Shown in pieces: positions 1-9,005 of a DNA stretch of 64,000 nucleotides. The notes under the pieces are model-generated. The model ran no database searches and was not told the DNA's origin. It was given only the letters and a program-made list of their open reading frames with translations. Where the stretch lies: the NCBI RefSeq assembly GCF_004011805.1, contig NZ_RCHJ01000004.1:496001-560000 (forward strand), in the 5' to 3' direction. The DNA is from Piscinibacter defluvii. GTDB lineage: Bacteria > Pseudomonadota > Gammaproteobacteria > Burkholderiales > Burkholderiaceae_C. Positions within the stretch are counted from its first letter, which is position 1. Each line of letters opens with the position of its first letter. The position numbers and the translations under genes are program-made.

Positions 1-1043
1 ACGCCGGGCGGCCGTTCTACCCGGCCGACATTGCCGCCGGGCTGGCGCGCCTGCCGGCGCCGCGAGCGCTGGTCACCACGCCGTTCCACCTGAAGGCGCT
101 GCTGCTGGCCGGGGTGGCGCTGCCGCCGGCCGCGCTCGTGCTCTCGGCCACCGCGCCGCTGTCGCCGCAGCTGGCCGCGCAGGCCGAGCAGGCGCTCGAC
201 GCGCGCCTGGTGGAGATCTACGGCTGCACCGAGGCCGGCCAGGTGGCGGCGCGCCGCACCACCGACGGCCCGACCTGGACCACGCTGGGTGCGCTGCACC
301 TGTGGCGCGAGGGCGAGGGCGAGGACGAGCGTTTCCTGGTGGCCGGCGGCCACGTCACCGAGCCGACCCCGCTGGCCGACGTGCTCGAGCTGCAGGACGA
401 GCGGCACTTCCGCCTGCTCGGGCGCGCCAACGACCTGATCCACGTGGCCGGCAAGCGCAGCTCGCTGGCGCACCTGAACTTCCACCTCAACCGCATCGAG
501 GGGGTGGACGACGGCGCGTTCTGGATGCCCCCCGAGCAGGCCGACGGCGTGACGCGGCCGGTGGCCTTCGTCGTCGCGCCCGCGCTGAGCGAGGCGCAGG
601 TGATCCAGGCACTGCGCGAGCGGCTCGAACCGGCCTTCGTGCCGCGCCGCGTGATCCATGTCGACGCGCTGCCGCGCGAGGCCACCGGCAAGCTCGGCGC
701 GCGCACGCTCGAGGAGTTCGCCCGCGCCCAGCTCGACGGCGAGACACGCTTCGAGGTGCCGGCCGACCACCCGGCATTCGAGGGCCACTTCCCGGGCCAG
801 CCGGTGCTGCCCGGCGTGGCGCTGCTCGACCTGGTGCTGCAGGCGCTGGCCACGCGCCCGGCGCTGCAGGCGCGCGTGGGCGCCACGCCGAGCCTCGACG
901 AGGTGAAGTTCCTCGCCCCGGTGGGCCCGGGCAGTGCGTTGCGGGTGCTGCTGCGCGAGCAGGGCGCGGCGCTCGCCTTCGAGGTGCGGCGCGGGCCGAC
1001 CTGCGTGGCACGCGGCCGGCTGTCGGCGGGCACGGCGGCATGA
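1..1043 (+). CDS. Acyl/aryl-ACP synthetase fused to a FabZ-like dehydratase (partial, left edge)
   Basis: The reading frame is open from base 3 and has no start in the window, so the N-terminus is missing. The first two thirds match the end of an AMP-forming acyl-activating enzyme: a YGCTE core motif, then a GRANDLIHVAGKR hinge and a PREATGKL stretch with the lysine expected in the adenylation C-terminal lobe. The last third is a hotdog dehydratase with HPAFEGHFPGQPVLPG, the active-site region of FabA/FabZ proteins. In aryl-polyene pathways the synthetase loads a hydroxybenzoate-type starter onto a carrier protein and the dehydratase acts during chain extension. Here the two activities lie in one polypeptide. 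The stop overlaps the next start by 4 bases. The domain calls are firm; the substrate is inferred from the cluster and its chorismatase. Confidence 0.85.
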   Translation, partial: AGRPFYPADIAAGLARLPAPRALVTTPFHLKALLLAGVALPPAALVLSATAPLSPQLAAQAEQALDARLVEIYGCTEAGQVAARRTTDGPTWTTLGALHLWREGEGEDERFLVAGGHVTEPTPLADVLELQDERHFRLLGRANDLIHVAGKRSSLAHLNFHLNRIEGVDDGAFWMPPEQADGVTRPVAFVVAPALSEAQVIQALRERLEPAFVPRRVIHVDALPREATGKLGARTLEEFARAQLDGETRFEVPADHPAFEGHFPGQPVLPGVALLDLVLQALATRPALQARVGATPSLDEVKFLAPVGPGSALRVLLREQGAALAFEVRRGPTCVARGRLSAGTAA

Positions 1044-2002
1044 AGCCGGCGGCAACCATGGCCGACGCGCCCGACTGGCACAGCGCCCCGGAGCGCAGCA
1101 ACCAGGCCACGCTGCGCCTGATGGCCTGGATCGCGGTGCACCTGGGCCGCCGCGTGGCGCGATGGATCCTGCACCCGATCACGCTCTATTTCCTCTGCTT
1201 CGCCCCCGCCGCGCGGCGGCATTCGGCGCGTTACCTCGGCCGCGTGCTGGGCCGCCCGGCGCGCTGGCACGAGGTCTACCGGCACCTGCATGCCTTCGCC
1301 TCGGTGGTGCTGGACCGGGTCTGGTTCGTGCGCGGCCGCACCGACGTGTTCGACCTGCAGGTGCACGGCGGCGCGCTGGTCGATGCCACGCTGGCCGAGG
1401 GGCGCGGCGCCTTCCTGCTCGGCGCGCACCTGGGAAGCTTCGAGGCGCTGCACGCGGTCGGCGAATCCCGCCCGGGCATGCGCGTGGCGATGGTCATGTA
1501 CCCCGACAACGCACGCCTGATCCAGGGCGTGCTGCAGGCGCTGGCGCCGCAGGCCCGGCTCGAGGTGATCGCCATCGGCCGGCCCGGATCGACGCTGGCG
1601 ATCCGCGACTGGCTCGACGGCGGCGGCCTCGCCGGCCTGCTCGGCGACCGCTACCTCGACGCCCCGGGCGCCGCCGGCACGACCGCCGGACGCGACACCC
1701 TCGTGCGGCTGCCCTTCCTCGGCGTGCCCGCGCCCTTCGACGACGGCCCGTTGCGCCTGGCGCTGCTGCTGCGCCGGCGCGTCATCTTCATGGTCGCGCT
1801 GTACCGCGGCGGGCGTCGCTACGATGTGCGCTTCGAGACGCTGGCCGACTTCCGCGACCCGCCCGCCGACCCGGCCGCGCGCCAGCGCCTGGTGCACGAG
1901 GCGCAGCAGGCCTACGTCGCCCGGCTCGAGGCGCTGTGCCGCGAGGCGCCCACCAACTGGTTCAACTTCCATGACTTCTGGCGCGAGGACCATGCGGCCT
2001 GA
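1040..2002 (+). CDS. LpxL/HtrB-like lysophospholipid acyltransferase of the aryl-polyene cluster
   Basis: This 320-residue protein starts with an ATG that overlaps the preceding stop (ATGA). An N-terminal hydrophobic segment (ITLYFLCFAP) would hold it at the inner membrane. The AHLGSFEA segment carries the HX4E catalytic motif of the LpxL/HtrB acyltransferase superfamily. Such acyltransferases occur in nearly all aryl-polyene clusters and are thought to join the polyene acyl chain to a lipid or glycolipid anchor. The C-terminus (NWFNFHDFW) is typical of this clade. It is translationally coupled to both neighbours. Assignment to the superfamily is secure; acceptor and donor are inferred. Confidence 0.85.
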   Translation: MKPAATMADAPDWHSAPERSNQATLRLMAWIAVHLGRRVARWILHPITLYFLCFAPAARRHSARYLGRVLGRPARWHEVYRHLHAFASVVLDRVWFVRGRTDVFDLQVHGGALVDATLAEGRGAFLLGAHLGSFEALHAVGESRPGMRVAMVMYPDNARLIQGVLQALAPQARLEVIAIGRPGSTLAIRDWLDGGGLAGLLGDRYLDAPGAAGTTAGRDTLVRLPFLGVPAPFDDGPLRLALLLRRRVIFMVALYRGGRRYDVRFETLADFRDPPADPAARQRLVHEAQQAYVARLEALCREAPTNWFNFHDFWREDHAA

Positions 2003-2576
2003 GCGGCGCCGCCTGCTGGCCGCGCTGCTGCTGCTGCCCGCCGCGGCGCCGGCCGCGGCGTTCGACCTCGACGCCCTGATGGCGCTGCTGGCGCGGCGCA
2101 GCGGCGGCGAGGCGCGATTCACCGAGGAGCGTTTCGTCGCCGGGCTGGACGGCCCGCCGCTGCGCTCGCGCGGCACGCTCAGCTTCACCGCGCCGGACCG
2201 CTTCGCCCGCTACACCACCGAGCCGCGCGCCGAGTCGATGGAGGTGCAAGGCGACATCGCCGTGCTGCGGCGCGGCGGCCGCACGCGCCAGGTGGCGCTG
2301 GACGCGCTGCCCGAACTGGGCGCGCTGGCCGACGCGATGCGCGGCACGCTGACCGGCGACGCGCGCACGCTCCAGCGCCACTTCCAGCCCGGCGTCAGCG
2401 GCAGCGCGGACAAGTGGACGCTCGCGCTGCGCCCGCTCGACGCCGGGCTGGCCGCGCAGGTGCGTGTGCTCGAGATCGCCGGCAGCGGCGCGGACGTGCG
2501 CAGCGTCGAGATCCGGCTGGCCAACGGCGACCGCTCGCTGATGCTGGTCGACCCGCTGACGCCCGCGCCGCGATGA
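1992..2576 (+). CDS. LolA-like outer-membrane lipoprotein carrier protein
   Basis: A 194-residue protein with a signal peptide at about residues 1-25 (Arg-rich start, then a Leu/Ala core ending AAAF). The mature part has the pattern of LolA-related proteins: FTEERFVAGLDGPLRSRG near the N-terminus, followed by alternating beta-strands. LolA-like proteins with an MMPL-family partner are a hallmark of aryl-polyene loci, where the pair probably moves the finished pigment lipid from the inner to the outer membrane through the periplasm. It overlaps the acyltransferase gene by 11 bases and the exporter gene by 4. It is clearly not the housekeeping LolA, given its divergent sequence and its location. 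Confidence 0.8.
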   Translation: MRPERRRLLAALLLLPAAAPAAAFDLDALMALLARRSGGEARFTEERFVAGLDGPPLRSRGTLSFTAPDRFARYTTEPRAESMEVQGDIAVLRRGGRTRQVALDALPELGALADAMRGTLTGDARTLQRHFQPGVSGSADKWTLALRPLDAGLAAQVRVLEIAGSGADVRSVEIRLANGDRSLMLVDPLTPAPR

Positions 2577-4921
2577 CCGGCGCGCCGCTGAGCACGCGGC
2601 AGCGCGCCGCGCGCCTGCTGCTGTGGGCGGCGCTGGTGCTGGCCGCGCTGCTGCAGATCACCCGCACCAGCTTCACCGCCGACCTGAGCGCCTTCCTGCC
2701 GGAGGGCACCGAGCCGCGCCAGCGCGCGCTGATCGAGCAGCTGCGCAGCGGCGTGCCGGCGCGCACGCTGATGCTGGGCATCGAGGGCGGCGATGCGACG
2801 CAGCGCGCCGCCGCCTCGCGCCGGCTGGCCGCCGCGCTGCGCGCCAGCGGCCTGTTCGAGCAGGTGAGCAACGGCGAGAACGACGCCTGGTCCGAGGCCG
2901 GCCAGTGGCTGTTCGAGCGCCGTTACGCGCTCAGCCCGGCGGTCACGCCGGAGCGCTTCGGCGCCGCCGGCCTGCGCGACGCGATCGACGAGACGGTCTC
3001 GCTGCTCGGCACACCGGCCGGCGCGGCGGTGCGCCCGCTGCTCGACCGCGACCCCACCGGCGAGACGCTGCGCATCGCCGAGGGCCTGATCCCGGCGCGT
3101 GCGCCGCGCAGCGAGCAGGGCGTGTGGGTGGCGCGCCAGGGCGGGCGCGCGCTGCTGCTGGCGATCGTGCGCGCGCCCGGCGCGGACCTCGACGCCCAGG
3201 CGCTGGCGATCGAGCGCATCCGCCACGAGTTCGCGCCGCTGGCGCGCGAGGGGCTGACGCTGCTGCTCAGCGGCACGCCGCGCTTCGCGGTGGACAGCCG
3301 CGCCCAGATCGAGCGCGAGGTGCACTGGCTGGCCGCCGCCGGCACGCTGCTGATGGGCGCGCTGCTGGTGGTCGCCTTCGCCTCGCCGGCCGCGCTGCTG
3401 GTGGCGCTGATCCCGGTGGCCAGCGGCGTGCTGGCCGGGATCGCGGCGGTCAGCCTGGCCTTCGGGCAGGTGCACGGCGTGACGCTCGGCTTCGGCTCGA
3501 CGCTGATCGGCGAGGCGGTCGACTACGCGATCTACTACCTGATCCAGACCCGCGGGCAGGGCGGCACCGGCTGGCGCCGCTGGCTCGCCAGCGGCTGGCC
3601 GACCGTGCGGCTCGGCCTGCTGACCTCCGTGTGCGGCTTCGCGGCGCTGCTGTTCTCCGGCTTCCCGGGCCTGGCCCAGCTCGGCGTGTTCTCGATCGCC
3701 GGGCTGCTCGGCGCGGCGCTGGCCACGCGGCTGGCGCTGCCCGCACTGATGCCCGACGGCGCGCGCGGCATGGGCGCACGCCGCCAGCTCGGCCGGGCGG
3801 CGCGTGCCGGCGTCGCCTGGCTGCCGCGCACGCGCTGGCTGTGGCCGGCGCTGGGGATGGCCGCGGCCGTGCTGCTGTGGCAGCGCCCCGGCCTGTGGGA
3901 GGCCGAACTGTCGTCGCTCAGCCCGATCCCGCCGCAGGAGCTGGCGCTCGAGGCCAGCCTGCGCGCCGAGCTGGCCAGCGGCGAGGGCGGTGGCCTGGTG
4001 GTGGTGCAGGGCGGCGACGCCGAAACGGTGCTGCAGCGCGCCGAGACCGCCGCCGCGCGCCTGGAAACGCTGGTCGACCGCCGCGTGCTGGCCGGCTTCG
4101 ACAGCATCACGCGCGTGCTGCCCAGCGTCGCGACCCAGCGCGCCCGCCTGGCCAGCCTGCCCGAGCCGGCCGCGCTGCGCACCGCGCTGGCCGACGCCAC
4201 GCGCGGCGGACCGCTGCGCGCCGAACGTCTCGAGCCCTTCGTCGCCGCCGTCGCCGCGGCGCGCCATGGCCTCCCGGAGACGCCGCAGAGCCTGCGCGGC
4301 ACGCCGGTCGCGCCGCTGGTCGATGCGCTGCTGACCCAGGGCAGCGACGGCACCTGGACGGCGCTGCTGCCGCTGCAGCCGGTCGGCGCGGCACTCGACA
4401 CCGCCGCGGTGCAGCAGGCACTCGCCGGCCTGCCGGACACGCAGCTGCTGGACATCGGCAGCGAATTGCGCCGCATGTACACGCTGTACCTGCACGAGGC
4501 CGGCGTGCAGGCGCTGCTCGGCGGGCTCGGCGTGCTGCTGCTGATCGCGGCGGCGCTGCGCGACCCGCGCCGCGTGCTGGCCACCTGCGAGCCGCTCGCG
4601 CTGGCGGTGCTGCTGACCGTCGGCGGCCTGGCCGCGCTCGGCCAGCCGCTGGGCATCCTGCACCTGGTCGGGCTGCTGCTGGTGGTGGCGGTGGGCTCCA
4701 ACTACGCGCTGTTCTTCGACCTGCTGCGCGGCCGGCCGGCCGACGACGACACGCTCGCCTCGCTGGCACTGGCCAACCTGACCACGGTGCTGTCGTTCGC
4801 GCTGCTGGCGTTGTCGGACATCCCTGCGCTGTCGGCCATCGGCCGCGTGGTCGCGCCGGGCGCGCTGCTCGCGCTGCTGATCGCGGCGGCCTGCGCGCCG
4901 AAGCCGCCGGCGCGGCTGTGA
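2573..4921 (+). CDS. MMPL/RND-family exporter of the aryl-polyene cluster
   Basis: This 782-residue membrane protein has the two-fold layout of MMPL/RND permeases: one N-terminal helix, a large periplasmic domain, a bundle of helices from about residue 253 to 420, a second periplasmic domain, and a second bundle from about residue 640 to the end. The GFGSTLIGEAVDYAIYYL segment corresponds to the conserved helix 4 region of this family, with an acidic residue likely involved in proton coupling. It sits directly behind the LolA-like gene with a 4-base overlap, which supports a joint role in exporting the aryl-polyene lipid out of the inner membrane. The family call is firm and the cargo is inferred. 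Confidence 0.87.
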   Translation: MTGAPLSTRQRAARLLLWAALVLAALLQITRTSFTADLSAFLPEGTEPRQRALIEQLRSGVPARTLMLGIEGGDATQRAAASRRLAAALRASGLFEQVSNGENDAWSEAGQWLFERRYALSPAVTPERFGAAGLRDAIDETVSLLGTPAGAAVRPLLDRDPTGETLRIAEGLIPARAPRSEQGVWVARQGGRALLLAIVRAPGADLDAQALAIERIRHEFAPLAREGLTLLLSGTPRFAVDSRAQIEREVHWLAAAGTLLMGALLVVAFASPAALLVALIPVASGVLAGIAAVSLAFGQVHGVTLGFGSTLIGEAVDYAIYYLIQTRGQGGTGWRRWLASGWPTVRLGLLTSVCGFAALLFSGFPGLAQLGVFSIAGLLGAALATRLALPALMPDGARGMGARRQLGRAARAGVAWLPRTRWLWPALGMAAAVLLWQRPGLWEAELSSLSPIPPQELALEASLRAELASGEGGGLVVVQGGDAETVLQRAETAAARLETLVDRRVLAGFDSITRVLPSVATQRARLASLPEPAALRTALADATRGGPLRAERLEPFVAAVAAARHGLPETPQSLRGTPVAPLVDALLTQGSDGTWTALLPLQPVGAALDTAAVQQALAGLPDTQLLDIGSELRRMYTLYLHEAGVQALLGGLGVLLLIAAALRDPRRVLATCEPLALAVLLTVGGLAALGQPLGILHLVGLLLVVAVGSNYALFFDLLRGRPADDDTLASLALANLTTVLSFALLALSDIPALSAIGRVVAPGALLALLIAAACAPKPPARL

Positions 4922-4949
4922 CAGAATTTTCCGCCGCCCCCCGTACCGC

Positions 4950-5795
4950 ATGCCGACCACCGCCCCCGCCGCCCTGCCGCCGGCCCCGCACACGTGGCCC
5001 TGGCCGCCGCTGCTGCGCGGCAGCGCCTGGCTGCACGCCGCGGCCGCCGGCTCCACGCTGTGGGCGCCGGAGACGGGCCTGTGGGCGCTGGGGGGCCTGG
5101 CGGCCAACCACGCGCTGCTGACCGCCGCCGGGCTGTGGCCGCGCAGCAGCGTGCTGGGCCCGAACGTGACACGCCTGCCGGCGGCGGCCGGGCCGAGCGT
5201 GGCGCTGACCTTCGACGACGGGCCCGACCCGCACACCACGCCGGCGGTGCTGCGCTGGCTCGACGACGCCGGGGTGCGCGCCACCTTCTTCTGCATCGCC
5301 GAGCGGGCCCGCACGCAGGCCGCGCTGCTGCGCGAGATCGTCGCCGCCGGCCACAGCGTGCAGAACCACAGCCTGCGGCACCGGCACGACTTCTCGCTGC
5401 TCGGTCCGAAGGCCCTGGAGCGCGACATCGCCGCGGCGCAGGACCTGCTGGGCGAGCTCACCGGCGTGCGGCCGCACTGCTTCCGCGCGCCGGCCGGGCT
5501 GCGCAGCCCGCTGCTCGATCCGGTGCTGCACCGGCTCGGCCTGCACCTGGTGAGCTGGACGCGGCGTGGCTTCGACACCCGCGACCACGACCCGGCCCGG
5601 GTGCTGGCGCGGCTGGCGCGCCGGCTCGGCGCCGGCGACATCCTGCTGCTGCACGACGGCCACGCCAGGCGTGGTGCCGCCGGGCGGCCGGTGCTGCTGG
5701 ACGTGCTGCCCGCCCTGCTGCAGCGCTGCCGCGACGCCGGACTGCGCCCCGCCACGCTGACCGAGGCGCTGCCACCGCGCCACGCGGCCGCATGA
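4950..5795 (+). CDS. Polysaccharide deacetylase (NodB-homology) family protein
   Basis: A 281-residue protein with a hydrophobic N-terminal third (about residues 20-60) and then a NodB-homology domain. The TFDDGPDPH motif (first Asp pair for metal binding and catalysis) and the HSLRH motif (metal-binding histidines) are both present, as is the later LLHDGH motif. NodB-type enzymes remove N- or O-acyl groups from sugars. In some pigment clusters such a protein accompanies glycosyltransferase and acyltransferase genes, so it may trim a glycolipid anchor. The gene begins 28 bases after the exporter stop and overlaps the next gene by 4. Substrate unknown. Confidence 0.82.
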   Translation: MPTTAPAALPPAPHTWPWPPLLRGSAWLHAAAAGSTLWAPETGLWALGGLAANHALLTAAGLWPRSSVLGPNVTRLPAAAGPSVALTFDDGPDPHTTPAVLRWLDDAGVRATFFCIAERARTQAALLREIVAAGHSVQNHSLRHRHDFSLLGPKALERDIAAAQDLLGELTGVRPHCFRAPAGLRSPLLDPVLHRLGLHLVSWTRRGFDTRDHDPARVLARLARRLGAGDILLLHDGHARRGAAGRPVLLDVLPALLQRCRDAGLRPATLTEALPPRHAAA

Positions 5796-6571
5796 ACGAA
5801 GGCACGCTCGCCGCCGGCACGCGCCCGGCCCGCGTGCCGGGCACCGACGCGGCCTGGCACGAACTGCTGCGCCGCGCCAGTGCGCCCTACCGCGGCGCCG
5901 GCCGCTTCGCCTGGCACTTCGCACGTGGCAAGCTCGGCCGCGACCCGGTGTTCCGCAGCCTGGTCGAACGCGGCGAGTGGGGACACGCGGCGCGGGTGGT
6001 CGACATCGGCTGCGGCCAGGGCCTGCTGGCCAGCCTGCTGCACGCCTGCGGCACCCTGCAGCAGGCCGGGCAATGGCCCGGCGGCTGGGCCGCACCGCCG
6101 GCGCTGCAGCAGTACACCGGCATCGAACTGATGCCGCGCGACGTGGCACGCGCCGAACGCGCGCTCGCGCCGCTGGCGCTGCCGGCGCGCTTCGTCGCCG
6201 CCGACATGCGCGCGGCCGCGCTGCCCGAATGCGACCTGGTGGTGATCCTGGACGTGCTGCACTACGTCGACCATGCCGACCAGGCGGCGTTGCTGGCCCG
6301 TGTGCGCGACGCACTGCAGCCGCACGGGCGGCTGCTGCTGCGCATCGGCGACCAGGCCCAGCGGCGCGGCTACACGATCAGCCAATGGGTCGACCACATC
6401 GTCACCGGCGTGCGCGGCCACCGCGTGCCGCCCACCTGGGGCCGCACGCGGGACGACTGGGTCGCGCTGCTCGGCTCACTCGGCTTCACCGTGCGCAGCG
6501 CGCCGATGAGCGCCGGCACGCCGTTCGCCAACGTGCTGCTGGTGGCCGACCTGCACGCCAGCCTGTCATGA
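5792..6571 (+). CDS. SAM-dependent methyltransferase
   Basis: This 259-residue protein has the class I methyltransferase fold: motif I VVDIGCGQGLLA near residue 70, an acidic ribose-binding region around YTGIELM, and a motif IV-like DLVVILDVLHYVDH. No N-terminal membrane segment is seen. In aryl-polyene pathways a methyltransferase of this kind methylates the aryl head group, usually the hydroxyl or an adjacent ring carbon. It sits between the deacetylase and the ketosynthase with 4-base overlaps on both sides, so it is almost certainly co-translated with them. The exact acceptor cannot be read from the sequence. Confidence 0.85.
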   Translation: MNEGTLAAGTRPARVPGTDAAWHELLRRASAPYRGAGRFAWHFARGKLGRDPVFRSLVERGEWGHAARVVDIGCGQGLLASLLHACGTLQQAGQWPGGWAAPPALQQYTGIELMPRDVARAERALAPLALPARFVAADMRAAALPECDLVVILDVLHYVDHADQAALLARVRDALQPHGRLLLRIGDQAQRRGYTISQWVDHIVTGVRGHRVPPTWGRTRDDWVALLGSLGFTVRSAPMSAGTPFANVLLVADLHASLS

Positions 6572-7752
6572 CCCCGCTGGGCGTCAGCGACTTCACGCTC
6601 GTCACCGCACTCGGCCACGGCCGCGCGGCGAACTGGGCCGCGCTGGCCGAGGGCCGCAGCGGGCTGGTGCGGGCCGAATTCGAGGGCACCACGCTGGGCA
6701 GCTGGCTCGGCGTGGTCGACGGCCTGGACACGCTCGACTGGCCGCAGGCGTTCGCCGCCTTCGACTGCCGCAACAACCGCCTCGCCGAACTCGGCCTGCG
6801 CAGCGACGGCTTCGCCGTACGGGCGACGCAGGCGGCGCAGCGCTGGGGCGCGGAGCGGGTCGGCGTGTTCCTCGGCACCAGCACCTCGGGCATCCTGCAG
6901 ACCGAACGGGCCTACCGCCGGCGCGACCCGGCCAGCGGCGCGCTGCCGGCCGACCTGCACTACCCCGAGACGCACAACACCTACTCGGCGGCACGCTACC
7001 TGCGCACCCGGCTCGGCCTGCGCGGCCCGGCCTGGGTGGTGTCCACCGCCTGCTCGTCCAGCGCCAAGGTGTTTGCCGACGCGGCACGGTTGATCGGGCT
7101 GGGCGTCATCGACGCCGCGGTGGTCGGCGGCGTCGACAGCCTGTGCCTGACCACGCTGTGCGGCTTCCACTCGCTCGAACTCCTGTCCACCGACGTCTGC
7201 CGGCCCTGGGACGCGCAGCGTGCCGGGCTGTCGATCGGCGAGGCGGCCGCCTTCGCGCTGCTCGAGCGCGACGCCGCCGCGCCGCGGGCCCGGCTGCTGG
7301 GCGCCGGCGAGAGCAGCGACGGCCACCACATGAGCAGCCCGCACCCCGAGGGGGCCGGCGCCGTGCTCGCGATGCGTGCCGCGCTGGCCCAGGCCGGGCT
7401 CGCGCCCGAGGCCATCGACTACCTGAACCTGCACGGCACCGGCACGCCGAACAACGACGCCGCCGAGGACCGTGCGGTCGATGCCGTGTTCGGCCGCGCG
7501 CTGCCGTGCAGCAGCACCAAGGGCTACACCGGCCACACGCTCGGTGCGGCCGGTGGCGTCGAGGCGGCCGTCGCGATGCTGGCGCTCGAGCACGGCCTGG
7601 CGCCGGCCGGGCTGCACGTGCAAACGCCCGACCCGGCGCTGCACGTGAACTACCTGCGCGAGCCGCTGCGGCGCCCGCTCGCGACGGTGGCGAGCAACTC
7701 CTTCGGCTTCGGCGGCAGCAACGCCTGCCTGGTCTTCGGGGCAGTCCAGTGA
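6568..7752 (+). CDS. Beta-ketoacyl-ACP synthase (KS1)
   Basis: This 394-residue condensing enzyme has the complete Cys-His-His triad: STACSSSA carries the nucleophilic cysteine, NLHGTGT the first histidine, and KGYTGHTLGAAG the lysine and second histidine. GFGGSN near the C-terminus is also canonical. It should condense malonyl-ACP with the growing aryl-polyene chain (role of ApeO/ApeR-type enzymes). The next gene encodes a smaller partner without the triad, the usual ketosynthase/chain-length-factor arrangement. Start and stop overlap the neighbours by 4 bases. Its N-terminus gives a clean template for judging the damaged second copy at 10429. Confidence 0.92.
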   Translation: MTPLGVSDFTLVTALGHGRAANWAALAEGRSGLVRAEFEGTTLGSWLGVVDGLDTLDWPQAFAAFDCRNNRLAELGLRSDGFAVRATQAAQRWGAERVGVFLGTSTSGILQTERAYRRRDPASGALPADLHYPETHNTYSAARYLRTRLGLRGPAWVVSTACSSSAKVFADAARLIGLGVIDAAVVGGVDSLCLTTLCGFHSLELLSTDVCRPWDAQRAGLSIGEAAAFALLERDAAAPRARLLGAGESSDGHHMSSPHPEGAGAVLAMRAALAQAGLAPEAIDYLNLHGTGTPNNDAAEDRAVDAVFGRALPCSSTKGYTGHTLGAAGGVEAAVAMLALEHGLAPAGLHVQTPDPALHVNYLREPLRRPLATVASNSFGFGGSNACLVFGAVQ

Positions 7753-8540
7753 GCCTGTCCTTCGGCCTGCTCGGCATCGGCCTGCTCGGACCGGGGCTGG
7801 ACGACTGGGCCCAGGCGGCGCCGCTGCTGGCGCAACCTGCCGCCTGGGCCCCGCGGCCGACCGTCGTGCCGGCGCCGGCGCGGCTGCCGGCCACCGAGCG
7901 CCGGCGCGCCGGCCCGCTGGTCAAGGCCTCGGTCGCGCTGGCCGACCAGGCCTGCCAGGCCGCGGGGCGGGACCCGGCCGGCCTGCCCAGCGTGTTCACC
8001 TCGTCCACCGGCGAGCCGGGCAACTGCCATGCGCTGTGCGAGGCACTGGCCGCGCCCGAGCGGCTGGTGTCGCCGACCCGCTTCACCAACTCGGTCCACA
8101 ACGCCGCGGGCGGCTACTGGCACATCGCCACCCGCTCGATGCAGGACTCCACCAGCCTGGGCGCCTTCGACGCCAGCTTCGCCGCCGGGCTGCTGGAGGC
8201 CGCCGCGATCTGCGCCGAACGCGGCACGCCGGTGCTGCTGGTGGCCTGCGACGTGCCCTACCCCGAGCCGCTGCACGCGGTGCGGCCGCTGCCCGACAGC
8301 TTCGGCGTGGCGCTGGTGCTCGGCCCGCCCCGCGCCGGCGCCGCACAGCTGACGCTCGGCGCCCTGTCGGACCAGCCGGCCACGCCCTGCGACACCGCGC
8401 CGCTCGAGGCGCTGCGCCGTGCGATTCCCGCGGCGCGTGCACTGCCGCTGCTGCAGGCGCTGGCGCGGCGCCATGCCGGGCTGCTGCAGCTCGACTGGCC
8501 GCCGGACCAGTCGATCGCCCTGGAGCTGGCCTTCCGATGA
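7749..8540 (+). CDS. Chain-length factor, inactive ketosynthase partner (CLF1)
   Basis: A 263-residue protein starting with GTG inside the KS1 stop. It has the ketosynthase-like core (SVFTSSTGEPGNCHALCEAL, SPTRFTNSVHNAAGGYWHIA) but no active-site cysteine motif and no histidine motifs. This is the signature of the short chain-length-factor family found in aryl-polyene clusters (ApeC type), which forms a heterodimer with the adjacent ketosynthase and sets polyene length. Translational coupling supports equimolar synthesis with KS1. A second, diverged copy lies at 11556. Confidence 0.85.
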   Translation: MSLSFGLLGIGLLGPGLDDWAQAAPLLAQPAAWAPRPTVVPAPARLPATERRRAGPLVKASVALADQACQAAGRDPAGLPSVFTSSTGEPGNCHALCEALAAPERLVSPTRFTNSVHNAAGGYWHIATRSMQDSTSLGAFDASFAAGLLEAAAICAERGTPVLLVACDVPYPEPLHAVRPLPDSFGVALVLGPPRAGAAQLTLGALSDQPATPCDTAPLEALRRAIPAARALPLLQALARRHAGLLQLDWPPDQSIALELAFR

Positions 8541-8992
8541 ACGCGCCCGCCACGCTCGACCACGCCGGCATCGAGGCACGCGTCCCGCACCGCGGCCGGA
8601 TGTGCCTGCTCGATGCGCTGGTCGCGTGGGACGCCGGCTCGATCCACTGCCTCGCACGCGGCCAGGGCGACCCGCGCCACCCGCTGCGCAGCCGGCTCGG
8701 CCTGGTGGCGCCCTGCGCCATCGAGTACGCCGCGCAGGCGATGGCGCTGCACGGGTCGCTCACCGCGCCGGCCGGCGGCGCGGCGCGGCCCGGCTTCCTG
8801 GCCAGCGCGCGCCAGGTGCGGCTGCACGTGGCGCGGCTGGACGACATCGCCGGCGCGCTGCACGTGCACGCCATGCTCGTGGCCGGCGACACGCGCCAGG
8901 CCCTGTACCGCTTCGAGCTGCGCAACGCGGACGGCCGGCCGCTGGTCGACGGCCGCGCCGCGGTGGTGTTCGACAGCCCCTTGCGCCCCTGA
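8537..8992 (+). CDS. ApeP-like 3-hydroxyacyl-ACP dehydratase
   Basis: A 151-residue hotdog-fold protein. PHRGRMCLLDALVAW near the N-terminus matches the active-site region of the ApeP dehydratase group (PHxxxMxLLD), and APCAIEYAAQAMALHG is the conserved central helix. It should dehydrate the 3-hydroxyacyl-ACP after ketoreduction to give the double bond of the polyene. Together with the dehydratase domain fused to the synthetase at the left edge, the cluster has two dehydratases, as aryl-polyene systems normally do. It overlaps CLF1 by 4 bases. Confidence 0.86.
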   Translation: MNAPATLDHAGIEARVPHRGRMCLLDALVAWDAGSIHCLARGQGDPRHPLRSRLGLVAPCAIEYAAQAMALHGSLTAPAGGAARPGFLASARQVRLHVARLDDIAGALHVHAMLVAGDTRQALYRFELRNADGRPLVDGRAAVVFDSPLRP

Positions 8993-9005
8993 CGCCCCTG
9001 ATGCC

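Noticed and set aside
2210-6421. A 1403-codon open frame on the minus strand opposite the exporter, deacetylase and methyltransferase genes, and many similar long antisense frames
   Set aside because: High GC makes stop codons rare in the antisense frames. The translations are Gln/Arg/Ala-rich without family motifs, while the plus-strand genes show clear domains.
9001-9005. ATG at 9001 as the start of the reductase gene
   Set aside because: It is out of frame with the FabG coding sequence, which starts at 9006.
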